A DNA stretch of 64,000 nt from Planctomycetota bacterium (GCA_016794035.1 JAEUHS010000020.1:1-64000), one strand, 5' to 3'. Shown: positions 52,836 to 62,546, counted from the first letter of the stretch. Translations and numbers: made by a program. Notes: generated by a model not told the origin, from the letters alone.

Positions 52836-55800
52836 GGCGTCGCCTTGCCGAGCGCCTCGGCGGTCAGAGCCTGTTGTTCGGCCTTGTGCTTCTGCAGCGA
52901 ACCGGTGGCCGGACTCGCGGCGGCACGGCGCATCGCGCTGCCCGACCACGGCAAGCGGTCGCGCACGAACGTCCACGCGCCCATGTTCGCCGGCTCCTCC
53001 TGGCACCACACGAACGCCGCCTTGCCATAGCGCCGGCGCAGCGCCTGCATCGCCGAGGCCGGCCACGGATACAGCAGTTCGAGCCGCACCAGCGCCACGG
53101 TCCGGTCGTCGCCGCGCGCGTCGAGCAGGTCGTAGTAGACCTTGCCCGAGCAGCAGACGACGCGGCGCACGGCGCCGGGCTCGCGCACGGTGACGTCGTC
53201 CTGCACCGGCCGGAACACACCCTCGGCGAGTTCTTCGGGCCGGCTGCCGGCCTCCTTCTGCCGCAGCAGGCTCTTCGGCGTCATCACCACCAGCGGCTTC
53301 TTCTCCTGGTCCAGCGCCTGGGCGCGCAGCAGGTGGTAGTAGCTCGCCGCCGACGACGGATTGGCGACGCGCAGGTTGTTCTCGGCACACAGCTGCAGGA
53401 AGCGCTCGAGCCGCGCGCTGCTGTGCTCGGGACCCTGCCCGTCGTAGCCGTGCGGCAGCAGCAGCACCAGGCCCGAGGTCTGGGTCCATTTCGCCTCGCC
53501 GGCGGCGAGGAACTGGTCGATCTGGATCTGCGCGCCGTTGACGAAGTCGCCGAACTGCGCCTCCCACAGCACCAGCCCGTCGGTGGCCGCACAGCTGTAG
53601 CCGTACTCGAAGCCGAGCGCCGCCTCCTCGCTGAGCAGCGAATCGACGACCACGAACGGCGCCTGGCCGTCGGCGAGGTGGTTCAGCGGCACGTAGCGCC
53701 GGCCGTCGCTGGCGTCGTAGAGGGCCGCATGGCGCTGGCTGAAGGTGCCGCGCCCAGAGTCCTGGCCGGCGAGGCGCACCGGCACGCCGGCGACCAGCAG
53801 GCTGCCGAACGCGAGCGTCTCGGCGGTGGCGAAGTCGATCGGCTGCGTGCCGGCCAGCATGTCGGCGCGGCGCCCGAGCACGCCTTTGACCTTGGGATGC
53901 GGCGTCCAGTCCGCCGGCCAGTCGAGCAGGCGGGCGTTCCATTGCCGCAGCCGTTCGAGCGGCACCGGCCGTGGCTCGGGCGTCCATTCGCGATCGGCGG
54001 CCTCGGGCGGCAGCACGACGGGCGGCGGCTCGCTGGCGCGCACTTCGTCGAGCGACTGCTTGAGGCGCTGCTGCACCTTCTGGTCGTAGCCGGCGAGTTC
54101 GTCCTCGCGCAGCACGCCGGCCCGGATCAGGTAGTTCTGGTAGATCCGGCGCACGGTCGGATGGGCCTCGATCTGGCGATACAGCAGCGGCTGCGTGTAG
54201 CTCGGCTCGTCGCCCTCGTTGTGGCCGTGGCGACGGTAGCAGACGATGTCGAGCACGACGTCGCTGTGGAAGCGGGCCCGGTAGTCCATCGCCAGCCGGA
54301 TCATGCGCACCGCGGCCAGCGGATCGTCGCCGTTGACGTGGAAGATCGGCGCCTGCACGCCCTTGGCGACGTCGGTGCAGAACGGCGTGCTGCGCGAGTC
54401 CTGGGGCGACGTCGTGTAGCCGATCTGGTTGTTGACGACGACGTGCACGGTGCCGCCGGTGCGATAGCCGTGCAGCTGCGACATCTGCAGCGTCTCGTGC
54501 ACGACGCCCTGACCGGCGAACGCGGCGTCGCCGTGCACCAGGATCGGCAGCACCTGCGTCCACGCCGTGTGCTCGCTGTCCTGCGGCAGACGCTCCTGGC
54601 GCGCGCGCGCCATGCCTTCGACCACGGGATCCACCGCTTCGAGGTGGCTCGGATTGCAGGCCAGCTCGACGGCGACGCGGTGGCCGCTCGCGGTCTCGTA
54701 TTCGGCCGCGGCGCCGAGGTGGTACTTCACGTCGCCGGAGCCCTGCGTCATCGACGGATCGAGCCAGCCCTCGAACTCGCCGAAGATCTTCGTCAACGGC
54801 TTGCCGAGCACGTGCGCCAGCACGTTGAGGCGGCCGCGGTGGGCCATGCCGAGCACCGCGCGCTGCGCGCCCAGCTCGGCGGCCCGGTCGAGCAGCGCGT
54901 CGAGCACGGGGATCAGCGTGTCGCCCCCTTCGAGCGAGAAGCGCTTGTGGCCGACGAACCGCGTGTGCAGGAACTGCTCGAACGCCTCGGCCTCGACCAG
55001 CTTGTCGAGGATCTGCAGCTGCGCCTCCCGGCTGAGGCGCTCCTCGTTGCGGTTGCCCTCCATGCGCTCGCGCAGCCAGTGGCGCTGCTCCTGGTCGGCG
55101 ATGTGCATGAACTCGGCGCCGACGTGGCGGCAGTACGTGAGGTGCAGCACCTCCTGGATCTCCCGCAACGTCGCGAACGGCTTCTTGGTGACGCCGTCGC
55201 TGTAGAACGTGCGCTCCTTGTCCCACAGCGTCAGGCCGTAGGTCGACATGTCGAGCTCGGGCCAGTCGCCGCGCTCGGAGGCGCCGGACTCGCTCCGCAG
55301 CGGGTCGAGGTTGGCCAGCACGTGACCCCGCACGCGGTAGCTGCGGATGTAGGTCATCAGTCCGGCCGCGCGTTCGAGGTTCTCGGCCTCGCGCAGGCTG
55401 CTGCCGAGCGGTGGCCGGCGGTCGGCGCTGTGGCGCACCGGCCGGTACGGCACCTTCAGCGAGCGGAACACCTCGTCGTAGAAGCCCTCCTCGCCGAGCA
55501 GCAACCGGTGCATCCAGTCGAGGAACTGCCCCGACTCGGCGCCCTGGATCACGCGGTGGTCGTAGGTGCTGCTGACCACCATCGAGCGCGACACGCCGAG
55601 TTCGGTCAGCGTCTCCGGCGAAGCACCCTGGAACGCGGCCGGCACTGCGATCGCGCCGGTCGCCAGGATGAAGCTCTGTCCGGCCATCAGCCGCGGCAGC
55701 GAGCTGACGGTGCCGATCGTGCCCGGGTTGGTCAACGAGCAGGTCGTGCCGGCGAAGTCGTCGGGCGCGAGCGTGCCGGCGCGAGCCTTGTCGATCAGCT

Positions 55801-56410
55801 GCTGGAACGCCGCGAAGAAGCCGGCGAAGTCCAGCGACGCGCAGTCCTTGACGTTCGGCACGACGAGGCTGCGGCGGCCGTCCTTGCCGGGCAGGTCGAC
55901 GGCGATGCCGACGTTCCACGCGCGCCCGCGGCGGCGGAACGGCTTGCCGTCCTGCTCGACGAACTGACCGGCCATCGCCGGCACCCGCTGCATCGCGCGC
56001 ACCATCGCCCAGGCGATCAGGTGCGTGAAGCTCACCTTCGGCAGGTAGAGGCCCTGCTGGTGCCGGTTGATGGAGTGCCGGTTCTCCTCGAGCACCTTGA
56101 CCGGGATCTCGCGCGTCGACGTCGCCGTCGGCACCGAGAGGCTCTCGGTCATGTTCTTGACGATACGCCCGGCGACGCCGACGAGCGGCTGCAGGTCGGC
56201 GTCACCTTCGACGGCGGGTTCGGTCGCCGGCGCCACCTTGCGCGCCGGCCTCGCCACGGCGCTGGCCCGCTGCTCGGGCGGCAACGCCGTCTCGAACCAG
56301 CTGCGCCACTCCGTCGGCACCGACTCCGGTGCCTGCAGGTAGTCGCCGTAGACCTTCTCGGCGTAGGCGGCGTTGAGGCCGAACACTTCTTCGAAGTCGG
56401 GGCGGTGCAT
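52832..56410 (-). CDS. kgd: Multifunctional 2-oxoglutarate dehydrogenase/decarboxylase (E2-like plus E1)
   Basis: The 1192-residue protein joins an N-terminal region typical of E1o (FGLNAAYAEKVYGDYLQAP), an E2-type acyltransferase domain (about 80–330, with STYDHRVIQGAESG), and a full E1o core (about 370–1190, with AHRGRLNVLAHVLGKP, HGDAAFAGQGVVHETLQMS and VVVNNQIGYTTSP). This is the arrangement of actinobacterial KGD, which catalyses decarboxylation and acyl transfer but lacks its own lipoyl domain. It feeds the TCA cycle. No lipoamide dehydrogenase or lipoyl E2 is in the window. Confidence 0.9.
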   Translation of the reverse strand: MHRPDFEEVFGLNAAYAEKVYGDYLQAPESVPTEWRSWFETALPPEQRASAVARPARKVAPATEPAVEGDADLQPLVGVAGRIVKNMTESLSVPTATSTREIPVKVLEENRHSINRHQQGLYLPKVSFTHLIAWAMVRAMQRVPAMAGQFVEQDGKPFRRRGRAWNVGIAVDLPGKDGRRSLVVPNVKDCASLDFAGFFAAFQQLIDKARAGTLAPDDFAGTTCSLTNPGTIGTVSSLPRLMAGQSFILATGAIAVPAAFQGASPETLTELGVSRSMVVSSTYDHRVIQGAESGQFLDWMHRLLLGEEGFYDEVFRSLKVPYRPVRHSADRRPPLGSSLREAENLERAAGLMTYIRSYRVRGHVLANLDPLRSESGASERGDWPELDMSTYGLTLWDKERTFYSDGVTKKPFATLREIQEVLHLTYCRHVGAEFMHIADQEQRHWLRERMEGNRNEERLSREAQLQILDKLVEAEAFEQFLHTRFVGHKRFSLEGGDTLIPVLDALLDRAAELGAQRAVLGMAHRGRLNVLAHVLGKPLTKIFGEFEGWLDPSMTQGSGDVKYHLGAAAEYETASGHRVAVELACNPSHLEAVDPVVEGMARARQERLPQDSEHTAWTQVLPILVHGDAAFAGQGVVHETLQMSQLHGYRTGGTVHVVVNNQIGYTTSPQDSRSTPFCTDVAKGVQAPIFHVNGDDPLAAVRMIRLAMDYRARFHSDVVLDIVCYRRHGHNEGDEPSYTQPLLYRQIEAHPTVRRIYQNYLIRAGVLREDELAGYDQKVQQRLKQSLDEVRASEPPPVVLPPEAADREWTPEPRPVPLERLRQWNARLLDWPADWTPHPKVKGVLGRRADMLAGTQPIDFATAETLAFGSLLVAGVPVRLAGQDSGRGTFSQRHAALYDASDGRRYVPLNHLADGQAPFVVVDSLLSEEAALGFEYGYSCAATDGLVLWEAQFGDFVNGAQIQIDQFLAAGEAKWTQTSGLVLLLPHGYDGQGPEHSSARLERFLQLCAENNLRVANPSSAASYYHLLRAQALDQEKKPLVVMTPKSLLRQKEAGSRPEELAEGVFRPVQDDVTVREPGAVRRVVCCSGKVYYDLLDARGDDRTVALVRLELLYPWPASAMQALRRRYGKAAFVWCQEEPANMGAWTFVRDRLPWSGSAMRRAAASPATGSLQKHKAEQQALTAEALGKATP

Positions 56411-56429
56411 GCGCGGCTCCGCGGGGCGG

Positions 56430-56972
56430 CTACTTCTTCGTCAGCAGGAGGACCATGCGCCGGCCTTCCATGCGGATGCCGGACTCGACCTTGGCCACGT
56501 CGGCCAGCAGCTTGACGACTTCCTGCACGACCTGCTCGCCGACTTCCTTGTGCGCCATCTGCCGGCCGCGGAACAGGCAGCAGACCAGCACCTTGTCGCC
56601 GTCGGCGAGGAACTGCCGCGCCTGCTTGATCTTGACCTGCAGGTCGTGCTCGCCGGTCGCCGGTCGCACCCGCAGCTCCTTGACCTGGACCTGGTGCTGC
56701 TTCCTGCGGCTCGCCTGCTCCTTCTTCTTCTCCTCGTACTTGTACTTCCCGAAGTCCATGATGCGGCACACCGGGGGCCGCTGGTTCGGGGCGATCTCGA
56801 CGAGGTCGAGTTGCTTGTGCAGCGCCAGGGCGAGGGCGTCGGCGGTCTCCATGATGCCGAGCTGCTTGTTCTCCTCGTCGATGACGCGCACCTGACGGAT
56901 GCGGATCTGATGGTTGATGCGCGGACCCCGGTCGTGGCTACCGGGACGCCGCGGATCAGGCCTGCCGGACAT
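56430..56972 (-). CDS. infC: Translation initiation factor IF-3
   Basis: The 180-residue protein is a complete IF-3: RINHQIRIRQVRVIDEENKQLGI, VCRIMDFGKYKYE, HDLQVKIKQARQFLADGDKV and GRRMVLLLTKK. It splits 70S ribosomes and checks the initiator tRNA. The start is ATG with an AGAGGA 3 bases away, whereas many bacteria use AUU or AUC to autoregulate infC. It lies 19 bases after the preceding boundary of the 2-oxoglutarate gene on the same strand. The usual downstream rpmI and rplT are absent. Confidence 0.95.
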   Translation of the reverse strand: MSGRPDPRRPGSHDRGPRINHQIRIRQVRVIDEENKQLGIMETADALALALHKQLDLVEIAPNQRPPVCRIMDFGKYKYEEKKKEQASRRKQHQVQVKELRVRPATGEHDLQVKIKQARQFLADGDKVLVCCLFRGRQMAHKEVGEQVVQEVVKLLADVAKVESGIRMEGRRMVLLLTKK

Positions 56973-57195
56973 GAATCCTCTTCGACTTCATCTGCACGTG
57001 GTACGGACTCCTGGGGTGGAGGGATGGAAGGCCGGGGCCGCGCACTCGCGCCGACCCCGGGGGCGAGGAAGGTAGTGGCCGCCGAGCCCCGCCGCAACGG
57101 CGTATCGGTCGGCTGTGGCAACGGGCTGGATCGGCCGGCTAGCATCGGGGCCGCGATGCCGCCGGCAGACCCGGCGCCGCCCGCCCCTACCGACC

Positions 57196-57603
57196 ATGAA
57201 CATCCTCGTCCGCCGGATCCCCCTGTTGCTCCTGTGCCTGGCCGTCGGCTGCAAGTCGGCCGAGGAGAAGCGCGCCGCGCGCGAGGCCAAGCAGGCCGAA
57301 CGCGAGGCGGCGATCCGGGAGCAGATGCACGCCAACGTGCCCGCCGACTCGCCGCTGCAGAAGGTCACGCTCGGCATGACCGAGGCCGAGGTGCAGGCGA
57401 TCCTCGGCGCGCCCACCCGGACCAGCACCCACATGACGGGCAAGCAGTTCAACCCGTGGAACTTCAGCGGCCGCGACACCATGCGCGTGGTCTACCACTG
57501 GCAGGGCATCGGGCGGGTCGAGTTCTCGGCCGGCAGCTGGGGCCAGCGCAACGGCGCGATCCTCTGCTACGGCGACGTCAACGAGCCGGGCAGCGGCCAG
57601 TAG
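57196..57603 (+). CDS. BamE/SmpA-like lipoprotein
   Basis: The 135-residue protein begins with a lipoprotein signal (MNILVRRIPLLLLCLAVGC, lipid Cys 19). A charged coiled-coil-prone stretch (SAEEKRAAREAKQAEREAA) follows, then a small BamE-like domain (LQKVTLGMTEAEVQAILGAP and VYHWQGIGRVEFSAG). The family's best-known member sits in the outer-membrane assembly complex. It lies between the divergent infC and the convergent small secreted protein gene. Whether it does BamE's job is unknown. Confidence 0.75.
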   Translation: MNILVRRIPLLLLCLAVGCKSAEEKRAAREAKQAEREAAIREQMHANVPADSPLQKVTLGMTEAEVQAILGAPTRTSTHMTGKQFNPWNFSGRDTMRVVYHWQGIGRVEFSAGSWGQRNGAILCYGDVNEPGSGQ

Positions 57604-57642
57604 CCGCCGCCGGCGCGGCCCGGCCGGGCGACGCGCGCGGCC

Positions 57643-58092
57643 TCAGGCGCCGAAGTGGAACGGCACGACGTTCGACGTGCAGGTCGAGAACCCGAACGTC
57701 GGCATGCCGCCACCGGTGGGCATCGAGAACGTGAACGACAGCGACAGGCCCTGGCCGAAGCCGTCGACGCCCACGGTCGCGGTGCTCGGCACCGCGAAGC
57801 CACGCGAGACGGCGCCGGTCGCGCTCGCCATGCCGAGCGGCACCGGGAAGAACGGCGCGTCGAGGCCCAGCACCAGCGAGCCCGCGCTGCCGAGGCTGAT
57901 GGTGGTGCTGCCCTGCGTCTCGCCGATCACGACGAAGGCGATGGCGTTGGCCGTCGAACCGGTGAGGTCGACCTGCAACGTGGTACCGGGCAGGCCGGTG
58001 CCGGTGATCGCCAGCGTCGAGCACTGGGCGGTCGCGGCGGTGGTGAGCAAGCCGAGGGAGAGAGCGAGCAAGGACCTGGTGAGCATGGTCAT
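57643..58092 (-). CDS. Small secreted protein, stand-alone C-terminal-type domain
   Basis: The 149-residue protein has a signal peptide (MTMLTRSLLALSLGLLTTAATA). A beta-rich Gly/Ser/Thr domain follows with CSTLAITGTGLPG at its start, LVLGLDAPFFPVPLG in the middle and CTSN near the end. The domain resembles the C-terminal parts of the Kelch protein and of the large repeat protein, so it may be a free copy of that domain. It is convergent with the BamE-like gene. Function unknown. Confidence 0.72.
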   Translation of the reverse strand: MTMLTRSLLALSLGLLTTAATAQCSTLAITGTGLPGTTLQVDLTGSTANAIAFVVIGETQGSTTISLGSAGSLVLGLDAPFFPVPLGMASATGAVSRGFAVPSTATVGVDGFGQGLSLSFTFSMPTGGGMPTFGFSTCTSNVVPFHFGA

Positions 58093-58283
58093 GGTGGTGT
58101 CGATGTCGGGGAGGTGATTGACGGCACCGTATTGACCGCACCAGCCGCCGCGGGACGGGATTCCGGCCGCCGCCCCGGCGCGCCGCGGAGGCCTCGAGCC
58201 GTGCGCACAACCAGAAGCCATGCGGCGTGCCGCGCGGTCACCCGGCACGCTCCGGCCGACGCCGGCACGACACTCGCGCGGCG

Positions 58284-60230
58284 CTACTTGCGATCGCGGT
58301 CGAGTTGCGCCAGCAGGTCCGCGAACGCCGCCACCGGCATCGCGCCGAGGTCGCCGTCGGTGCGCGAGCGCACCGTGACCGTGCCGTTCGCGAGCTCCTG
58401 GTCGCCGATCACGCCGACGAACGGCACCTTCTCCTGGAACAGGTGGTGCCGGATCTTCTGGCCGATCTTCTCGTTGCTGTCGTCGGGGTCGACGCGCAGG
58501 TCGCGCGTGCGCAGGTCGCGCGCCCGGCCGACGACGGCCTCGGCGTGGCGCTCGCCCACCGACAGCAGCACCGCCTGCACCGGCGCCAGCCAGACCGGGA
58601 ACGCGCCGCCGTGGTGTTCGACCAGCACGCCGAAGAAGCGCTCGAGCGAGCCGAGCAGCGCGCGGTGCACCATCACCGGCCGCGCCTTCTCGCCCTTGCC
58701 GTCGATGTAGGTCATGTCGAAGCGCTCGGGCAGGTTGAAGTCGCACTGGATCGTGCTGCACTGCCAGGTGCGGCCCAGCACGTCCTTGATCTTGACGTCG
58801 ATCTTCGGCCCGTAGAACGCGCCGCCGCCGACGTCGACCTCGTACGGCAGGCCCACGGCCTTCAGCGCCGCCTCGAGGGCATGGGTCGCCTTCTCCCAGC
58901 TCGCGTCGCTGCCGACGCTCTTGCCCGGCCGCGTGCTCAGGTTCATCGCGTATTCGTGGAAGCCGAACGCCTGCAGCATCGAGATCACGAACCGCAGGCA
59001 GCGCTCGATCTCCGCTTCGACCTGGTCCTCGCGCAGGAACAGGTGCGCGTCGTCCTGCGTGAAGCCACGCACGCGCAGCAGGCCGTGCAGCGAACCCTGG
59101 TTCTCGTAGCGGTAGACGGTGCCGAGTTCCGCCCAGCGGAACGGCAGCTCGCGGTAGCTGCGGCGCTTGCTCTTGAAGATCTGCACGTGGAACGGACAGT
59201 TCATCGGCTTCAGCCGGTACTCGGCGCCGTCGATGTCGATGCCCGAGTACATCGAGTCCTTGTAGAAGTCGAGGTGGCCCGAGGTCTGCCACAGGTCGGC
59301 CTTGGCGATGTGCGGCGAGTTGACGAGGTCGTAGCCGCCGCGCAGGTGTGCCTGGCGCCAGTACTCCTCGATCTTGTGCCGCACGAAGCCGCCCTTCGGG
59401 TGCCAGAGGATCAGCCCCGCCCCGAGGTCCCCCATCGACGAGAACAGGTCGAGGTCGATGCCGAGCCGCCGGTGGTCGCGCTTGCCCGCCTCCTCGAGGT
59501 TGTGGCGGTGCAGGTCCATCGCCTTCTTGTCGGGGAAGGCGTGGCCGTAGATGCGGGTCAGCATCTTGTTGTCGGCATCGTTGCCGAAGTAGGCGCCGGC
59601 CAGCGCGAGCACGGCGATGCCCGGACCGATCTTGCCGGTGCTCGGCACGTGCGGACCCCGGCACATGTCGACGAACTCGCCGGAACGGTAGAACGTGATC
59701 GGCTCGTCCGACGGGATCTTGTCGATCGTCGCGACCTTGTAGTCCTCGCCGTGCTGCACCATCAGCGCGCGCGCCGCCTGCCGATCCATCGACTCGAGTA
59801 CGAACGGCACGTCCTGCTGCACGATCTCGTGCATCAGCTGCTCGATCTTCGGCAGGTCGTCGTGCGTGATCGGCTGGTCGCCGAAGTCGATGTCGTAGTA
59901 GTAGCCGTAGCGCGGATCGTCGACCGGCGGCCCCTTCCACAGCTTGGCCTTCGGCCGGATGCGCTTGACGGCGTCGGCGAGCACGTGCGCCGCCGAGTGC
60001 CGCAGCACCTCGAGCCCCTCCTTGCTGTCGCGCGTGTAGATCCTGATCTTCGCCGAGCGCTGGATCGGCAGCTGCAGGCTCTGCACCTGGCCGTCCAGTT
60101 CGATGCCGACCGCGGCCTTCGCCAGGCCCTTGCCGATCGACTCCGCGACCTGCATGCCCGTCGTGCCCGCGGCGTACTCGCGCACGGAGCCATCGGGGAG
60201 GGTGAGCTGGATCTGGGTGGCGGTCGACAT
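58284..60230 (-). CDS. thrS: Threonyl-tRNA synthetase
   Basis: The 648-residue enzyme has an N-terminal TGS domain (about 1–65), the editing domain (HSAAHVLADAV and CRGPHVPSTG), and the class II core: YRLKPMNCPFHVQIF with the zinc cysteine, FRWAELGTVYRYE as motif 2, and motif 3 in RPVMVHRALLGSLERF. The C-terminal anticodon-binding part ends with GVIGDQELANGTV. It charges tRNA-Thr. ATG 60230 (MSTATQIQ) was chosen. infC lies downstream on the same strand, but two genes, one on the opposite strand, separate them. Confidence 0.96.
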   Translation of the reverse strand: MSTATQIQLTLPDGSVREYAAGTTGMQVAESIGKGLAKAAVGIELDGQVQSLQLPIQRSAKIRIYTRDSKEGLEVLRHSAAHVLADAVKRIRPKAKLWKGPPVDDPRYGYYYDIDFGDQPITHDDLPKIEQLMHEIVQQDVPFVLESMDRQAARALMVQHGEDYKVATIDKIPSDEPITFYRSGEFVDMCRGPHVPSTGKIGPGIAVLALAGAYFGNDADNKMLTRIYGHAFPDKKAMDLHRHNLEEAGKRDHRRLGIDLDLFSSMGDLGAGLILWHPKGGFVRHKIEEYWRQAHLRGGYDLVNSPHIAKADLWQTSGHLDFYKDSMYSGIDIDGAEYRLKPMNCPFHVQIFKSKRRSYRELPFRWAELGTVYRYENQGSLHGLLRVRGFTQDDAHLFLREDQVEAEIERCLRFVISMLQAFGFHEYAMNLSTRPGKSVGSDASWEKATHALEAALKAVGLPYEVDVGGGAFYGPKIDVKIKDVLGRTWQCSTIQCDFNLPERFDMTYIDGKGEKARPVMVHRALLGSLERFFGVLVEHHGGAFPVWLAPVQAVLLSVGERHAEAVVGRARDLRTRDLRVDPDDSNEKIGQKIRHHLFQEKVPFVGVIGDQELANGTVTVRSRTDGDLGAMPVAAFADLLAQLDRDRK

Positions 60231-60436
60231 GTGGGAATCGCTGGCGGCGGAACGCCGCGGTTGTGGGGCGACGATTGTTGCGAGCGCCGCCGGAACGGGC
60301 AAGCGCGCAGTGGTCTTGGCGTCGATCGCGCGCCTGGTCGCGCCCCGCGTCGGCGCCAGCGAGCCGGCGGCCGGCGCCCGCGTGCAGGCGGCAACGGAGC
60401 TTGGCCAGCGCACGCGCCAGCCGCTACAAGCGCACC

Positions 60437-62281
60437 ATGCGCGTCCTGTTCGCCTGTTCGCTTCTCTGCGCCTGCGCCACCGTGCCCCCCCGCCCACCCG
60501 CCATCGACGACCCTCACAGCTTCGCGCGCCCGTACGAGGTGCGCTCGACGCACCTGGACCTCGACCTGACGCTCGACTTCGACCGGCACGTCGCGCGCGG
60601 CACCGCCACCCACCTGCTCGAGCGCTTCGATGCGACGGCGCCGTTCGTGCTCGACAGCGACGGCCTGAACCTGATCGCGATCGCCGACCAGGACGGCAAC
60701 GAACTGACCTGCGAGCGGCCGACGACGCCCGATCCGGTGCGCGGCACGCGCCTGCAGATCCGCCTGCTGCCGACCACGAAGCGCGTGTCGATCACCTACG
60801 AGACGGCGCCCGACGCCGAGGCGATGCAGTGGCTCGATCCGGAGCAGACCGCCGGCGGCGAGCGGCCGTTCCTGTTCACGCAGGGCCAGGCGATCCTGAC
60901 GCGCAGCTGGATCCCGCTGCAGGACTCGCCGGCGGTGCGCATCACCTGGAGCGCGCGCATCCGCGCGCCGCAGGGCCTGTTGCCGGTGATGAGCGCCGGC
61001 GAACGTGGCCACGACGGCGACACGGCCACGTTCCGCATGGACCGACCGGTGCCGCCCTACCTGATCGCGCTCGCCTGCGGCGACCTGGTGTCGCGCGACA
61101 TCAGCGCGCGCTGCGCGGTGTGGGCCGAGCCGGCGACGATCGACCTCGCCGCGCGCGAGCTGTCGGACATGGAGCACATGGTCGCGGCCTGCGAGCAGCT
61201 GTTCGGGCCGTACCGCTGGGGTCGCTACGACGTGCTGGTGCTGCCGCCGAGCTTCCCGTTCGGCGGCATGGAGAACCCGTGCCTGACGTTCGCGACGCCG
61301 ACGATCCTGGCCGGCGACAAGTCGCTGGTGTCGCTGATCGCGCACGAGCTGTCGCACAGCTGGTCCGGCAACCTGGTGACCAACGCCACCTGGCGCGACT
61401 TCTGGCTCAACGAGGGCTTCACGGTCTACCTCGAGAACCGCATCATGGAGCACCTCTACGGCCGCGATCGGGCGGCGATGGAGATCGTGCTCGGCATGCA
61501 GGAACTCGGCGCCGAGATGAAGACGCTGCCGGCCGGCGACCAGGTGCTGCACATCGACCTCAGCGGTCGCAACCCGGACGACGGCATGACCGGCGTGCCG
61601 TACCAGAAGGGCGCCGCGTTCCTGCGCCGGCTCGAGCAGATCGTCGGTCGCCCGGCGATGGACGCGTTCCTGCGCCAGTGGTTCGACGAGCACGCGTTCC
61701 AGAGCGTGACCACGGCGACGTTCCTCGCCTTCCTCGACCAGCGGTTGCTGCGCGACCACCCCGAGCGGCGGGCGCAGATCGACGTCGAGCGCTGGGTCGG
61801 CGCGGCCGGTCTGCCGATCGACGCGCCGGTGCCGGACAGCGTGCTGTTCGCCGCGGTCGACGCCGAACTGGCGCAGTGGCGCAACGGCACGCCGCCGGCC
61901 AGCCTCGCGACCGCGGGCTGGGTCTCGCAGCAGTGGCAGCGCTTCCTGTCGGGCGTCGCGGACGCCGACGCGGCGGCGGCGTCCCCGTCGCGGCTGGCCG
62001 AACTCGACGACGCGTTCGCGTTCACGCGCAGCGGCAACAGCGAGATCCTGACCGCCTGGCTCGTGCTGGCGACGCGCAACGGCTACCACGCCGTCGACCG
62101 CCGGCTCGAGCTGTTCCTGATGACGGTCGGCCGGCGCAAGTTCCTGAAGCCGCTGTACGAGGCGGTGCTGGCCGGGGCCGACGGCAAGGCGCGCGCGCTG
62201 GCGATCTACCGGAAGGCGCGGCCGCGCTACCACGCGGTATCACAGCGCACGCTCGACGCGATGCTCGGCTACACGCCCTGA
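60437..62281 (+). CDS. M1-family aminopeptidase (leukotriene A4 hydrolase-like), probable lipoprotein
   Basis: The 614-residue protein has an N-terminal signal with a lipobox-like LCAC. The catalytic core shows FPFGGMENPCLTF, the zinc site H303-E-L-S-H307 (HELSHSW) and E326 in LNEGF. The C-terminus is a helical ARM-like domain as in leukotriene A4 hydrolase-type members. It cleaves N-terminal residues from peptides, probably outside the cytoplasmic membrane. It is divergent from thrS across 206 bases. Confidence 0.9.
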   Translation: MRVLFACSLLCACATVPPRPPAIDDPHSFARPYEVRSTHLDLDLTLDFDRHVARGTATHLLERFDATAPFVLDSDGLNLIAIADQDGNELTCERPTTPDPVRGTRLQIRLLPTTKRVSITYETAPDAEAMQWLDPEQTAGGERPFLFTQGQAILTRSWIPLQDSPAVRITWSARIRAPQGLLPVMSAGERGHDGDTATFRMDRPVPPYLIALACGDLVSRDISARCAVWAEPATIDLAARELSDMEHMVAACEQLFGPYRWGRYDVLVLPPSFPFGGMENPCLTFATPTILAGDKSLVSLIAHELSHSWSGNLVTNATWRDFWLNEGFTVYLENRIMEHLYGRDRAAMEIVLGMQELGAEMKTLPAGDQVLHIDLSGRNPDDGMTGVPYQKGAAFLRRLEQIVGRPAMDAFLRQWFDEHAFQSVTTATFLAFLDQRLLRDHPERRAQIDVERWVGAAGLPIDAPVPDSVLFAAVDAELAQWRNGTPPASLATAGWVSQQWQRFLSGVADADAAAASPSRLAELDDAFAFTRSGNSEILTAWLVLATRNGYHAVDRRLELFLMTVGRRKFLKPLYEAVLAGADGKARALAIYRKARPRYHAVSQRTLDAMLGYTP

Positions 62282-62359
62282 GCCGACCGCGGGCTCCGGC
62301 GCGATCCGGCGGCGCGGGCTCGCATCGGCACGGGCCGGCGTCTATCCTCCGCCCCCGCC

Positions 62360-62518
62360 ATGAGCGCACCCAAGTCGTTGCCGATCGATCCCAAGGACCT
62401 GCTGCCTGCCGCCGTCGGCTTCGTCATCGGCCTCGGCATCCTGGTGTTCTTCGTGCTGCTCGCGAAGTCGATGGATCTGACGCTGCTGGTCAACCACCAC
62501 GACATTCCGCGCCAGTAG
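62360..62518 (+). CDS. 52-residue single-pass membrane protein
   Basis: ATG 62360 to TAG 62518 gives MSAPKSLPIDPKDLLPAAVG, then a hydrophobic helix (FVIGLGILVFFVLLA) and a short tail with HHDIPRQ. Third-position GC and a clean helix flanked by charged ends argue that it is real. It follows the aminopeptidase by 78 bases. No known family is recognised. Confidence 0.6.
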   Translation: MSAPKSLPIDPKDLLPAAVGFVIGLGILVFFVLLAKSMDLTLLVNHHDIPRQ

Positions 62519-62546
62519 GCCGCCCCGGAACGAGGCGCCCAGGAAC

